DNA of 64,000 bases from Cercis canadensis (taxonomy: Eukaryota; Streptophyta; Magnoliopsida; Fabales; Fabaceae). Every line of letters starts with the position of its first letter. Position 1 is the first letter of the stretch. Position numbers and translations under genes: made by a program. Under the pieces are notes generated by a model. The model was not told the DNA's origin. It was given only the letters and a program-made list of their open reading frames with translations, and did no database searches. The stretch is from assembly GCA_003255065.1 (NCBI GenBank), contig QAOA01003577.1, positions 877,266 through 941,265 on the forward strand, given 5' to 3'. Below, one piece after another: positions 51,391-62,958 of this stretch.

Positions 51391-51426
51391 ACCTCTACCT
51401 CTACCTCTACCTGCACCTGCACCTGC
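51391..51426 (+). repeat. Hexamer microsatellite at the edge of the tandem duplication
   Basis: Three ACCTCT units followed by three ACCTGC units. The array ends two bases before the left boundary of the duplicated segment. Confidence 0.85.
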
Positions 51427-51835
51427 ACATAGTCGATGGGTGCCAAGGAAGCTATTTAAAGGATTACAGTAATCTTCAGTGCTATAGATTTTGTAGAACT
51501 AACTTGCCACAAGCTTATTTAAGTGTCTCAGAAGAGGATTGATTTACCTTATCTTGATCTTTTGATTATTATCTAATATTAATGGATATCATAAGTGAGA
51601 CACAAATATACATAACATAATTATTCTAAGGATTTTTTAAAAAGGTTGAATCTTCATTTTAAAAAAATTAAAATTCTATTTATCTAATAGTAAAAAAAAA
51701 AAAAAAGCCAAATAAAATGAAAGCAAATTGAATGATGAAATTTTGATTATTTTTTATATTTTGAGCCAAGTTAAATACTATTCCAAAGGTGGCTGAAGGC
51801 CTTTAGCTATAAGTCATATTTGTTTTAAATTCGTG

Positions 51836-51935
51836 ATGGTGAGTAAATTTTTTTTTTTGGTAATTTTGATTATGACTCTAAGTTCNATGGTGAGTAAATT
51901 TTTTTTTTGGTAATTTTGATTATGACTCTAAGTTC
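51836..51935. other. Probable assembly artefact: 50-bp overlap duplicated across a single N
   Basis: 51836-51885 and 51887-51935 are the same sequence apart from T-run length, separated by one N at 51886. The paralogous place in unit B (about 54640-54690) has it once. This fits two contig ends placed side by side and not merged. Confidence 0.75.
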
Positions 51936-53109
51936 GAACATGAAATTCACAAATCCTAAAAACAACTTCAATATTATTTAGTTATAAGTTGTTTTATCAT
52001 GACGATGAGTAAACGAAGTAACATCTTAACTTAATTATCTCGTGTTTCTTACATACTGCAAACATGTTATAACTTGGTAGTTGGTACGTCCAAGTTCCAT
52101 GTACCTTTTTAGGTTAAAAAAATTGCTCCATTTCCTTTCATTCTGTTTTTACAAGACATTCAATTTTTTTGGTTTCCAATTAGTAATTCTATGAGTTTGT
52201 TCCAATAGTATATCTTATGATGCCCTTTGTACTTTTTAAATAAAACTGCTATAATATTACTTCAAATTTATCACTACGACCCATCTCCACTGTCAGCAAA
52301 CTTAATGATTGTATTTTTTAATTAAGTTAATCTTTAAGTGTCCGTTATACTGTTTTAACTTTATATATTTCTCTAAACTTTCCTCTCCTAATAAGTTATC
52401 AGGTTCCTACAATTATTATGAGAAACTTCAAATGAAAGTATTATATTTGACCCACAAGAATATGCTTCTCAAAATTAGCTGTTGTTTTAAAATACCTTGT
52501 TGACATTACTAGACAGTCCAAATGGCAAAGTAGTTCTTTTTTTTTTTTTTTGGTGTATACAAGATTTAGAAATTGGTTTGGCTCCATTAGGGCTTACGTG
52601 TAATATTTTACCAATAGATTCTCACAATTTTGTAAAACCTAAATTATTGAACCAAGAATTCAAGTTTTTTATTGCTGAACTAAGTGTCTGATGACAAATA
52701 AATTTTAGATAAAATACATTTTGCACATTTGCATGCCTATGAAATTCTGAATCATAGCAATAGGCAATAACACAACAAAGCAAAAGGCAAGCGAATTTCT
52801 CCATGTACATTCCTATCCTCTTTCCCTATTCTTTTTTATGTTCCGCAGGGCATATACTCACTTCACTCTAAACAACCATATTCCTCCAAAACATAACAAG
52901 TGAAACAATTAAAGAAATTTAGTACACACCCTCCTAACATTGTCCACTTAATTAATTCTTCTTACTAATAAAAGTATTATTTTTTACGTGTAAATCAAAG
53001 TTTCACGTCGGCAAACCTTTTGAAATAAAAAGCCGGCCTGTGCCGGTGCATAAACTCCTATTTTGAGATTTCAAAGAAAGCTTCAGCGATGAAATCAATA
53101 TAAAAGTCC

Positions 53110-53118
53110 TATATATAG
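53110..53118 (+). promoter_or_regulatory. TATA box of blue copper gene A
   Basis: TATATATAG lies 126 bp before the start codon and is identical in both gene copies. An inverted GC-rich motif, GCCGGCCTGTGCCGG, lies about 75 bp further upstream and is also conserved in both copies. Confidence 0.65.
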
Positions 53119-53235
53119 CCCAAGTCAATTGAGAAATAGGTGTGAGCAGCTTAAGCTAACAAGTGATCTAAGCAGTATCATAGATAATAAAGAAATTCTT
53201 AGAGTGGCTAGCTGAATTCTTTAATTTTTTCACAA

Positions 53236-53808
53236 ATGGCTTCTGCTCGTGTTGCCTTCCTTGCCATTTCCATGGTTCTGCTTTCCTCAGTCGCAATAGC
53301 AGTTGATCACATAGTGGGGGATGACAATGGGTGGACTCTTCAGTTTAACTACACACAGTGGGCACAAGATAAAGTTTTCAATGTTGGCGATAACCTTGGT
53401 ACGTGAATTTTATGTTAATTATCTTCCTGGCTATACCATATGTTTCTAATACAACTTGCAAGTCTTAAAGCATCTCCTTTTCTCACTATTTCTTGTTTTA
53501 CAGTGTTCAATTACGATGCTACCAAGCACAATTTGGTCAAAGTGGACGGAAACGCCTTCAAGAGCTGCAGCATCCCACAAGGAAATGAAGCACTTAACAC
53601 CGGAAAGGATGTGATCCCAATTGCCACCCCGGGAAGGAAGTGGTATATTTGTGGGATTAAGGATCACTGCTCTCTTGGGATGAAGCTTGTCATCAATGTT
53701 CAATCCGATGGCCCCGCGCCAGCTCCTTCTGCTGCTCATGCTGTGCTATCATCTATCTATGGAGTCTTCATGGCAGCCATGGTTGCCATTGCTGCAATCT
53801 TCATGTGA
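53236..53808 (+). CDS. Blue copper protein (phytocyanin), GPI-anchor type, copy A
   Basis: Exons 53236-53398 and 53504-53808 give 155 aa. A signal peptide (about residues 1-22) ends before VDHIVGDDNGWT. The plastocyanin-like domain has the type I copper ligands His (TKHNLV), Cys (YICGIKDH), His (KDHC) and axial Met (SLGMKL) at the expected plus-5 and plus-5 spacings. The disulphide cysteines are those in KSCSIP and DHC. A short Pro/Ala stretch (PAPAPSAAH) and a hydrophobic C-terminus (about 133-155) suggest arabinogalactan-type glycosylation and a GPI anchor, so the protein acts at the outer face of the plasma membrane, probably in electron transfer. Met as axial ligand fits uclacyanin/plantacyanin rather than stellacyanin. 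The single intron sits at the phase-1 position usual for phytocyanins. Confidence 0.93.
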
Positions 53809-55470
53809 GAGATCCATGTTGTTAAGGAAATAAGAGCTTGGATGGATTCCTAGGCAAGAAATCTTTGTTGAGTTTGTTTTCTTTAGTCATATATACATGA
53901 TTGTTGATTCATATATAATGATTTCTTTAAATATATAATCTCAATAAGATGTCTACAATTTTATTTGAAAGGAAAGAATTTATGTGGAAAACACATGAAT
54001 CTGCTATCTGTGAACGCTTTTGGCTTTCTGCTATTTGTTACCTTTAAAACAAGTTGACTATATGCAAGTTAATCAAGGAGCAAAGGATTTTCGCAAAGTA
54101 ATAATAATATAATAATCAAATAAAAGGAACAAGGGAGACAATTATCCAAATGTCAACTGAGATTCAATAACGATATTCGTAAAAAATCTCCAAATGTCAA
54201 CTGAGATTCAATAACCATAGTCGATGGGTGCCAAGGAAGCTATTTAAAGGATTACAGTAATCTTCAATGCTATAGATTTTGTGGAACTAGCTTGCCACAA
54301 GCTTATTTAAGTGTCTCAGAAGATGATTGATCTACCTTATCTTGATCTTTTGATTATTATCTAATATTAATGGATATCATAAGTGAGACACAAATATACA
54401 TAACATAATTATTCTAAGTATTTTTTAAAAAGGTTGAATCTTCATTTAAAAAAATTTAAAATTCTATTTATCTAATAGTAAAAAAAAAAAAAAANAAAAA
54501 AAAAAAAAAAAGCCAAATAAAATGAAAGCAAATTGAATGATGAAATTTTGATTAATTTTTTATATTTTGAGCCAAGTTAAATACTATTCCAATGGTGGCT
54601 GAAGGCCTTTAGCTATAAGTCATATTTGTTTTACATTCGTGATGGTGAGTAAATTTGTTTTTGGTAATTTTGATTATGACTTTGGATTCGAACATAAAAT
54701 TCACAAATTTTGAAAACAACCTCAATATTATTGAGTTATAAGTTGTTTGGTCATGACGATGAGTAAATGAAGTAACATCTTAACCTAATTATCTCTTGTT
54801 TTTTACATATAGCAAACATGTTATAACTTGGCAGTTGATGCGTCCAAGTTCCATGTAACTTTTTAGGTGAAAAAAATTACTCCATTTCCTTTCATTTTGT
54901 TTTTACAAGACATTCAATTTTTTGGTTTCCAATTAGTAATTACATGAGTTTGTTCTAATAGTATATCTTATGATGCCCTTTGCACTTTTTAAATAAAACT
55001 GTTATAATATTACTTCAAATTTATCACTACGACCCATCTCCGTACTGTAAGCAAACTTAACGATTGTATTTTTTAATTAAGTTAATCTTTAAGTGTCCGT
55101 TACACTGTTTTAACTTTGTATATTTCTCTAAACTTTCCTCTCCTAATAAGTTATCAGGTTCCTACAATTATTATGAGAAACTTCAAATGAAAGTATTATA
55201 TTTGACCCACAAGAATATGCTTCTCAAAATTAGCTGGTCTTTTAAAATACCTTGTTGACATTACTAGACAGTCCAAATGGCAAAATAGTTTTTTTTTTTT
55301 TTTTTTTTTGGTGTATACAAGATTAGAAATTGGTTTGGCTCCATTAGGGCTTACGTGTAATATTTTACCAATAGATTCTCACAATTTTGTAAAACCTAAA
55401 TTATTGAACAAAGAATTCAAATTTTTCATTGTTGAACTAAGCGTCTGACGTCAAATAATAACTTTTAGAT

Positions 55471-56228
55471 TGTAAGAGAATTCGTGACCTATGCAACTAA
55501 TTGACAAACCAAACCAGCAAATGCAAGAACAAAAAAAAAAAAAAAAAAACCAGAAACCAATAAAGCAGTAAATCAGAATTAAGAAGAACAACACCAGAGA
55601 TTTACGTGGTTCAGCCAAGTTGGCCTACATCCACGGGAGAGAGCATTCTACTATGATTATCACCATCAAGATTGAATCTTCCTTACAATAGAATCCCCCT
55701 TAGTTCCAGTTCTTGAACCTTTCACTCTGCAATTAGAACTCCAAGCCTCACTCTATTTTTTTCTCTCTCAACCCCTCTCTGATTCTTTCTTTCTCTGATT
55801 TCTTTCAAGTCTAGAAATGCTAATCTCAAGTTATCTTTTTCTTTACACATCACACATTTATATAGGAACCAGTAACAAGTCGGTTATGGCCACTAACTAG
55901 CTAATAACTGATTTCTGAGACACAACAGTCTTCTGCGACATGACCATGTCTGAGGCCGTGTCGTCTTTGAACATGGCCGTGTCTGATGCTCCAGAACCTC
56001 ACTTAGGTGACATGCCCATATCATTAAGTGACATGCCCGTGTCTGTGCCCGTGTCTATAGTCCAGAGACTCATTTCAGCTTCCACCGCGAACATAGCCGT
56101 GTCAGATTCCGACATGGCCGTGTTTGAGGCCATGTCTACATACCAGAGACTTTCTTTAAGTGACATGCCCTTATACCCATAAGTGAACACGACAATGTTT
56201 AACCCGTGTCATAGAACTAATCATCACA
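55471..56228. mobile_element. Solo LTR, probably Ty1/copia-type
   Basis: A 758-bp segment begins TGTAAGAG and ends TCATCACA (TG...CA). It is flanked by the 5-bp target duplication TAGAT (55466-55470 and 56229-56233). Unit A keeps the empty site with a single TAGAT near 52708, so the insertion is younger than the tandem duplication. GATTTACGTGGTTCAGCC occurs in many plant copia LTRs. The 3' half carries several imperfect copies of GACATGGCCGTGTC. No internal retroelement region is present, consistent with loss by LTR-LTR recombination. Confidence 0.85.
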
Positions 56229-56516
56229 TAGATAAAATAAATTTTGCACATTTGCATGCCTATGAAATTCTGAATCATAGCAATAGGCAATATCACAACA
56301 TAACAAGTGAAACAATTAAAGAAATTTAGTACACACCCTCCTAACATTGTCCACTTAATTAATTCTTCTTACTAATAAAATTATTATTTTTTACGTGTAA
56401 ATCAAAGTTTCACATCGGCAAACCTTTTGTAATAAAAAGCCGGCCTGTGCCGGTGCATAAACTCCTATTTTGAGATTTCAAAGAAAGCTTCAGCGATGAA
56501 ATCAATATACAAGTCC

Positions 56517-56525
56517 TATATATAG
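56517..56525 (+). promoter_or_regulatory. TATA box of blue copper gene B
   Basis: TATATATAG at 126 bp before the start codon, identical in sequence and spacing to copy A. The solo LTR ends about 290 bp upstream of it. Confidence 0.65.
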
Positions 56526-56642
56526 CCCAAGTCAATTGAGAAATAGGTGTGAGCAGCTTAAGCTAACAAGTGATCTGAGCAGTATCATAGATAATAAAGA
56601 AATTCTCAGAGTAGCTAGCTGAATTCTTTAATTTTTTCACAA

Positions 56643-57213
56643 ATGGCTTCTGCTCGTGTTGCCTTCCTTGCCATTTCCATGGTTCTGCTTTCCTCAGTCG
56701 CAATAGCAGTTGATCACATAGTGGGGGATGACAATGGGTGGACTCTTCAGTTTAACTACACACAGTGGGCACAAGATAAAGTTTTCAATGTTGGCGATAA
56801 CCTTGGTACGTGAATTTTATGTTAATTATCTTCCTGGCTATACCATATGTTTCTAATACAACTTGCAAGTCTTAAAGCATCCTTTTCTCACTATTTCTTG
56901 TTTTACAGTGTTCAATTACGATGCTACCAAGCACAATTTGGTCAAAGTGGACGGAAACGCCTTCAAGAGCTGCAGCATCCCACAAGGAAATGAAGCACTT
57001 AACACCGGAAAGGATGTGATCCCAATTGCCACCCCGGGAAGGAAGTGGTATATTTGTGGGATTAAGGATCACTGCTCTCTTGGGATGAAGCTTGTCATAA
57101 ATGTTCAATCCGATGACCCCGCGCCAGCTCCTTCTGCTGCTCATGCTGTGCTATCATCTATCTATGGAGTCTTCATGGCAGCCATGGTTGCCATTGCTGC
57201 AATCTTCATGTGA
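56643..57213 (+). CDS. Blue copper protein (phytocyanin), GPI-anchor type, copy B
   Basis: Exons 56643-56805 and 56909-57213 encode 155 aa. The protein differs from copy A at one residue only, Asp for Gly in NVQSDDPAPAP just before the Pro/Ala stretch. Exon 1 is identical at DNA level, exon 2 differs at two bases, and the intron is two bases shorter. All copper ligands, both disulphide cysteines, the signal peptide and the hydrophobic tail are kept. Both copies therefore look functional. The solo LTR sits about 415 bp upstream of the start codon and could alter expression of this copy alone. Confidence 0.93.
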
Positions 57214-57620
57214 GAGATCCATGTTGTTAAGGAAATAAGAGCTTGGATGGATTCCTAGGCAAGAAATCTTTGTTGAGTTTGTTTTCTTTAGTCATATATA
57301 CATGATTGTTGATTCATATATAATGATTTCTTTAAATATATAATCTCAATAAGATGTCTACAATTTTATTTGAAAGGAAAGAATTTATGTGGAAAACACA
57401 TGAATCTGCTATCTGTGACCTCTTTTGGCTTTCTGCTATTTGTTACCTTTAAAACAAGTTGACTATATGCAAGTTAATCAAGGAGCAAAGGATTTTAGCA
57501 AAGTAATAATAATATAATAATCAAATAAAAGGAACAAGGGAGACAATTATCCAAATGTCAACTGAGATTCAATAACGATATTTGTAAAAAATCTCCAAAT
57601 GTCAATTGAGATTCAATCAC

Positions 57621-58060
57621 CATATTTGTAAGAAAGTGAGCAGGGGCAACTACCAATAAATTAGCAGTACACTTCTACTCTTGATAACTACATTACTCTC
57701 CATCTTAGATGCTAAAGATCCTCCCTCTGCTTTCTAATAAAGTGAGCCGATAATAGCCATATTAAACCACATCAAACGGTCACTTCAATCTGCACAAAAT
57801 GGCAAGATGTAAGAACTCAACTGAAACATGATACTGCGTAGAAAAGAATGGGAGAATTTTTAAGTTCCTTCTAGTTTGTTGATGAGTATTGGATAAAGCT
57901 TCTAATCTTTATATTGACCATCTTTTACATAGAATGCAAAGATATAGATAAATAAATCCATTAAAATACATTTCAAATGCTTAGGTAAAGTTATAGAGGG
58001 ACAAACAAGCATACATAGACTCACAGCACATAAACAAAACAAATTCATATCACAGAAACT
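57621..58060. other. Spacer between copper gene B and the RRM gene 3' end
   Basis: AT-rich DNA without a coding region. It probably includes the 3'UTR of the minus-strand RRM gene. Confidence 0.55.
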
Positions 58061-61000
58061 TTATAGTGGAACTACCACCAAGACATGCATGAATTTCCAA
58101 GAAGAATAGCATAAAACATTCAGAGAACAAAAAATCGTAGCCAATAGGAAACAGCAGGAACTATAAATACATCTGTTACGTTGATAGCTAGCTCCATAAT
58201 ATGGTCTTCTTCCCCCTGCAACAAAAACCATAATATTTATCACTAATACTGCTGGCATCAAAGGCAAACAAAAATGATCGTTAACAAAATAGGGATACTG
58301 GTTACTGTTTTCTCAGGATAAATAAATAAATAAATGATTATAAAAATGATGATGAAAAATTGTATTATACAAGCTTTAGATTATTGGCATGTTCTGAATG
58401 CCACCAGAATAAATTCTTTGACCAGTTAGAGACGGGGTGGGGAAGCATAAGTTTTTATATAGCCTTCCAATTAGTCTTGAGGAAACATCAAACCAGTAAT
58501 ATAACAATCCATAAATGGAAAAGTTTTAATCTAATCTTTTACAATAGTTGACTGCCAATTTTGAGAAGCCAGGAAAGCAAATAAGGAAAATCATGCATTC
58601 TAGGATAACATATCTATACAATCAATACACTACATGAAAAAGATGACAATCTTCATTTAAAAGAAAGAATTATATCATACTGTGAGATGCAAATAATATA
58701 ACATCCTTTCTATCAGACAAACTCCACCAAATTGCCATGTGAGCAACAAGTTACACAATTATATGGAGGATGGTTAAGAAAGAATTCAAGCGTCAAAACT
58801 ATAAACAAACCCACAAGCAATAACCAAAGCCCTATATAGTATAAGCAATAACAATATCATCATTGTTTGATAGCTACAGAGCCACAATCAGCTCAATTTT
58901 AGCTTACTGGACAAATCCAAATCACCTTGATGCTGGTAGGAAGGAGGAGGCAACAATCCATCACCATGAGGAATAGCACTGTAAAAAACAATCATTGAAA
59001 AAAACTTATCACTAGTCAATGAACAGAACGGAGGAAGATGTTGATTAAGTCGATAACTACTAATTTTAGTTTTGGTGCAGTTGATGCATATCCTGATCAA
59101 TTAATTAAAATAGTAACTGTTAGGAAAGCTTTTAAAACGTCAGCCACTAAGAAAGCAGAATCAAAACCAGATTTCCAATTTCTAGGTCAGCCGTCTAAAA
59201 GATATGCTCGCATATCATAGTCATAGGTCAGAAAATACTATGCACAAGAATAAGTTATTTCAAACTTAAAATAAAATTAAGCTAGCCTTCTACAAAATTA
59301 TACACCTGTACATGGAAAGAAGGTTGAGAAGATGGCTCATAAACATGTAATTCATGAAGGGGAGAAATCATAAAACATTGTATAAAGCTCCTGAAATGGT
59401 TTACCTGATAGTAATTATGTCCTTCTTGTACCACTCTTTCTAATATCCCAATTATTTACATTTACTTGAGTGTCAATAAACATCTTTAGCCATATATTAG
59501 AAGTTGAAAACTGATACTTTATCATTCTCACTCTATGTCCAGTTCATGATAACTATACAGAATTTAACTTTTACCATTGGTATTACACATCATTAACCAA
59601 TAATATATACAGAAGCACCCCATTATGATGCCAACATTATCGCCCTTTAAAAGGAGTAATAAAAATTGATTATTCTCCGGTTTAAGCCGATGAGCTAAAA
59701 AGTATGTCCAAAGAAGGTAGGAGAAATATAAGTCAGAAGTACCTTGTGCTTGGAACTGGCAATGAACTTGCCAGATGACGATGAGTATATCCTCTAGAAT
59801 CTATAAGTGGAGGATTATAGCACCTTTGAGGATATAATTGAAGCATATTAATGTATCCTGGATGATATGAATGCATATGATCACCTCCCTGTTCATAGAT
59901 GAAGGAAGGTGTGAGAAATGGGAAGACATGCATCACAATGTACGAGGTAAATCCAGCAGCCAATTCGTAGACTTACCCTCTCAGAAAAAGGATGGTTCCA
60001 TGTAGGTAGAAAGCAAGGTTGAAGTGCAACTACAGGGCCTATCCATGTGACGGGTAATCACAGAATTTAGAAAAATAATGACTAAACTATGGTGGTTTCA
60101 ACACTTAAACAAGGACTCAAATGTACAAAGTAGAACAGCGCCTCTTCGCATTTACCTCAAACTTGCCCCACATTGAGTATAATAAAAACAGTGGAACTAA
60201 ACATAAGTTAATTCTATTTCAGCTACTATTTGATACCTGAGCCAAATTTTTTTTGCCACTCCATCCAATGGGCTTGCTGTCTTACTTTTCGCACAGCTTC
60301 TGCAGTTTTATAATCCAATATATCGCTCTTTCTCTTGTCATTTTTTCGGGGAGTTTTCCCGTTGTTTCTTGGTTGATTAGGCTTATTACCACCTGGCCAG
60401 AGGAAGCACAATTTCATCAGATTATATTTCAAAGAATCCAAGAACAAAATAATGATTTTGAGGCATCAACCATCATATGGATGGTTAAAAGTAAACAGAA
60501 CAAAACACGTTTCATCATCCTGCTCATATAGATTCCATATTAGGAATTTAACTCAAGAGCCAAGAACTGAAATCACCAAGTAATAATCTCTACGGTCCCA
60601 AATACTGAACCATACTGAATTAACAATTTTAATAAAGGACAATGCTACAAGATGACAGAACCTTATTGAGGAGTTCTACCTCAAGAGTCTATCAATATGA
60701 ACATTATCTATATAAATTGCTACTCGATTATATTCTCCCTCAGTTTCCCCATTGTTGTCTAAGACAAAGGGTGAAAAACATACTTGCTACTAAAAAATTA
60801 AATGAAGACTCACATTGCGGCACCTCGGATTTCTGTTTAATGATTGGGCTGGAGACCTTTTCATCGAATTTTTCCAATACAGGTTTTAATAGGAATGCTT
60901 TCACATTGACCTAGAAAAGAAAGTAGTAATACCAGTTATCCATTAAGTCAAAGATATTAGCTAGATAAGTATAATGGGAAATACACACCATGCTGTGACC

Positions 61001-62958
61001 CAACATTATTCAATAAATCATATTGATTTAGTTCATACAAGTAGCCCAAAGGGCTTCTAGTCTTGTACCTTTTGGAGCTTATCCAACTTCTTTTGGAGAT
61101 TCTGGCAATTGCAAGCATTTTGAGCATCTTTGCAAGTTTGAAGTTCTACAAATCCATATCCAAGATTATGCCCAACGTTATTTGGATCCATAATTACAGA
61201 CACTTTTTCAATTCTTTCAATGCCAATCTCTTTCAACAATTTGATGACCTGCACACACAGAATAATCCTTTTTCGTAATACAATATCAAAGTAAAGAAGA
61301 TGATTGAAGTAATCAATGATGCATGCAAAACGCTCACATCTTCATTCTTCCACTTCTTATCAATATTGCTGAGTAATATGTTGCCTTCAACAGGTGCTGT
61401 GGCACATTTTCTTCCAGATATCTGTAGATGAATTTCAAATACTTAAGTCATTTATGACATGATCAATATCAACACCTCTACAAGAGTGATTATCAAGGAA
61501 GTACCTAAGGTTTTGCCAAATTGGTAGAAACTTTTAACATCATAACATATTGATAGCTTATTTTCTCACATGATGATAAGTACTGAGTAAGGAGGATAAG
61601 AGTAATAATAAGAAAAGACACTTGCTTTTAGAACAAAGCAATTTTGCATCTAAGACAGAAACTCCGACAGACCATATGGATTATGTACTCACCATATGAA
61701 TATCAATAGAAATATTGCCAAAGATGTTATCGGACATTAAATTACATTCAAGCATGCAATTGCATTCTATATCTTGAAATGGTGGATATAAAAAAAACTT
61801 TGTACGTTAAAAAGTGCAAATGGAATAATAGTATGATCTTTCCAATGAGATAGAGTGAGACCCTACGAATATACTAGGAGACCACTTCTTTGGCAGAACA
61901 TTCAGGTCATAAACAATTCAAATAATGGGAATTCTGAATCCTACTTCAAATAATAATATATTGACAAAGTATATTAGGCACAAAGACAGTCCAACAACCA
62001 GCTCTCAAGTCAACACATATAAAACCTCAAGAACTAGATGTAAAATGCTGGTACAACTTAAAAAAGCAAATACAAGCGCGGCATATGATCAGATACTTTC
62101 CTATGACGCTAACAGATTGATAGTGCTTTTCCATCCTAATTTCATATGTCCATCAATAAAAACAAATTGCAGGAAACATACCTCGATTTTAGTATATTTC
62201 TCCAAAACCCTTTTAGCATCATCTGCAGAAGAGTACCGCACAAGTGCATAGCCCTTATTTGTCCCAGTCAGATCATCCTTCACCAATGTCAATTGAACAA
62301 TCTCACCCATTTTCTGAAAAAGTTTCCTGATGACTTCCTCCTTTACATTCATGTCCAGTCCACCGACGAAAATCTCCATTTTACTCGTTCTTTGCCACTC
62401 CAAAACTTCCCCCATACCACCCTCTTCTTTTAAGGGACTTTCAATGCCCTTTTTCACATCTTCCTTTACCTCCTCTTTGTCTCTACCAATCGCATCCTCA
62501 GCTACATCCATAAGGGTATCCTCCCCAGACACCTGGGTGACAGAGACAGATTTCCCTGTTGCATCCCCATTCTCCTGCAACCCATCTACATCTGAAGAAC
62601 AATCATTTACTATAAAGTTGATCAGAGAACCACCCCTTTTTTTTCTCTGGCAAGCTTTTAACGTCCTTGAGCTTTCAGCTTCAACTGAAGCTGAAGCATC
62701 CCGGGTACAATGTTTGACTTCCTTTTTGGCATTAACAAAACTTCCAATCTTTTTATCTGGGGTTTCTTTGAAACCAATTTCTAGTTCATCTTTCGCCGCA
62801 GCATCGGCACAAGGAAGAAATGGATCATCATCGAATGTGGAATTTGAAGATTGAGAAGGACGTTTGATAATACAGGGAGCAGGAGGTGTGCGTTTAGCTG
62901 TGGCTCTAGGAACTAGCCAAGGACGAGGCCCTGGTCGTAGCCCTTTCTTCATAGCCAT
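58061..62958 (-). CDS. hnRNP Q/R-like protein with two RRM domains
   Basis: Exons, 5' to 3' on the minus strand: 62182-62958, 61338-61421, 61069-61248, 60814-60910, 60237-60392, 59977-60038, 59743-59888, 58908-58978 and 58061-58215. Phases agree, giving about 575 aa. Residues 1-190 are basic then acidic and low-complexity. RRM1 starts near 194 with RNP2 IFVGGL (196-201) and RNP1 KGYALVRY (235-242). RRM2 has RNP2 ILLSNI (274-279) and a degenerate RNP1 around LGYGFVEL (316-323). The spacing and the ISGRKCATAP linker resemble the hnRNP Q/R (SYNCRIP) family, such as Arabidopsis LIF2 relatives, although only two RRMs are visible. The tail is Pro/Tyr/His-rich and ends near GRRPYYGASYQR. If the 58908 donor is not used, the frame stops at 58888 (530 aa). 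Exact function is unknown; nuclear RNA binding is likely. Confidence 0.85.

Larger units (their letters stand above)
51428..54215 (+). repeat. Tandem duplication, unit A (about 2.8 kb)
   Basis: Starts CATAGTCGATGGGTGCCAAG and contains upstream DNA, one blue copper protein gene and its 3' flank. It ends within a 44-bp local repeat (TCCAAATGTCAACTGAGATT at about 54147 and 54189), directly abutting unit B. About 120 bp near 52770-52890 are absent from unit B. A 50-bp stretch is doubled beside the N at 51886 but single in unit B. Confidence 0.9.
54216..57620 (+). repeat. Tandem duplication, unit B (about 3.4 kb including a solo LTR)
   Basis: Same order as unit A: CATAGTCGATGGGTGCCAAG at the left edge, AT-rich upstream DNA, copper protein gene and 3' flank. 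It is longer because of the LTR insertion at 55471-56228. The N at 54495 lies in a poly(A) tract that also exists, shorter, in unit A. Confidence 0.9.

Noticed and set aside
62330-62854. 174-codon plus-strand ORF
   Set aside because: It is antisense to the first exon of the RRM protein gene and is Ser/Phe-rich because of the opposite strand's composition.
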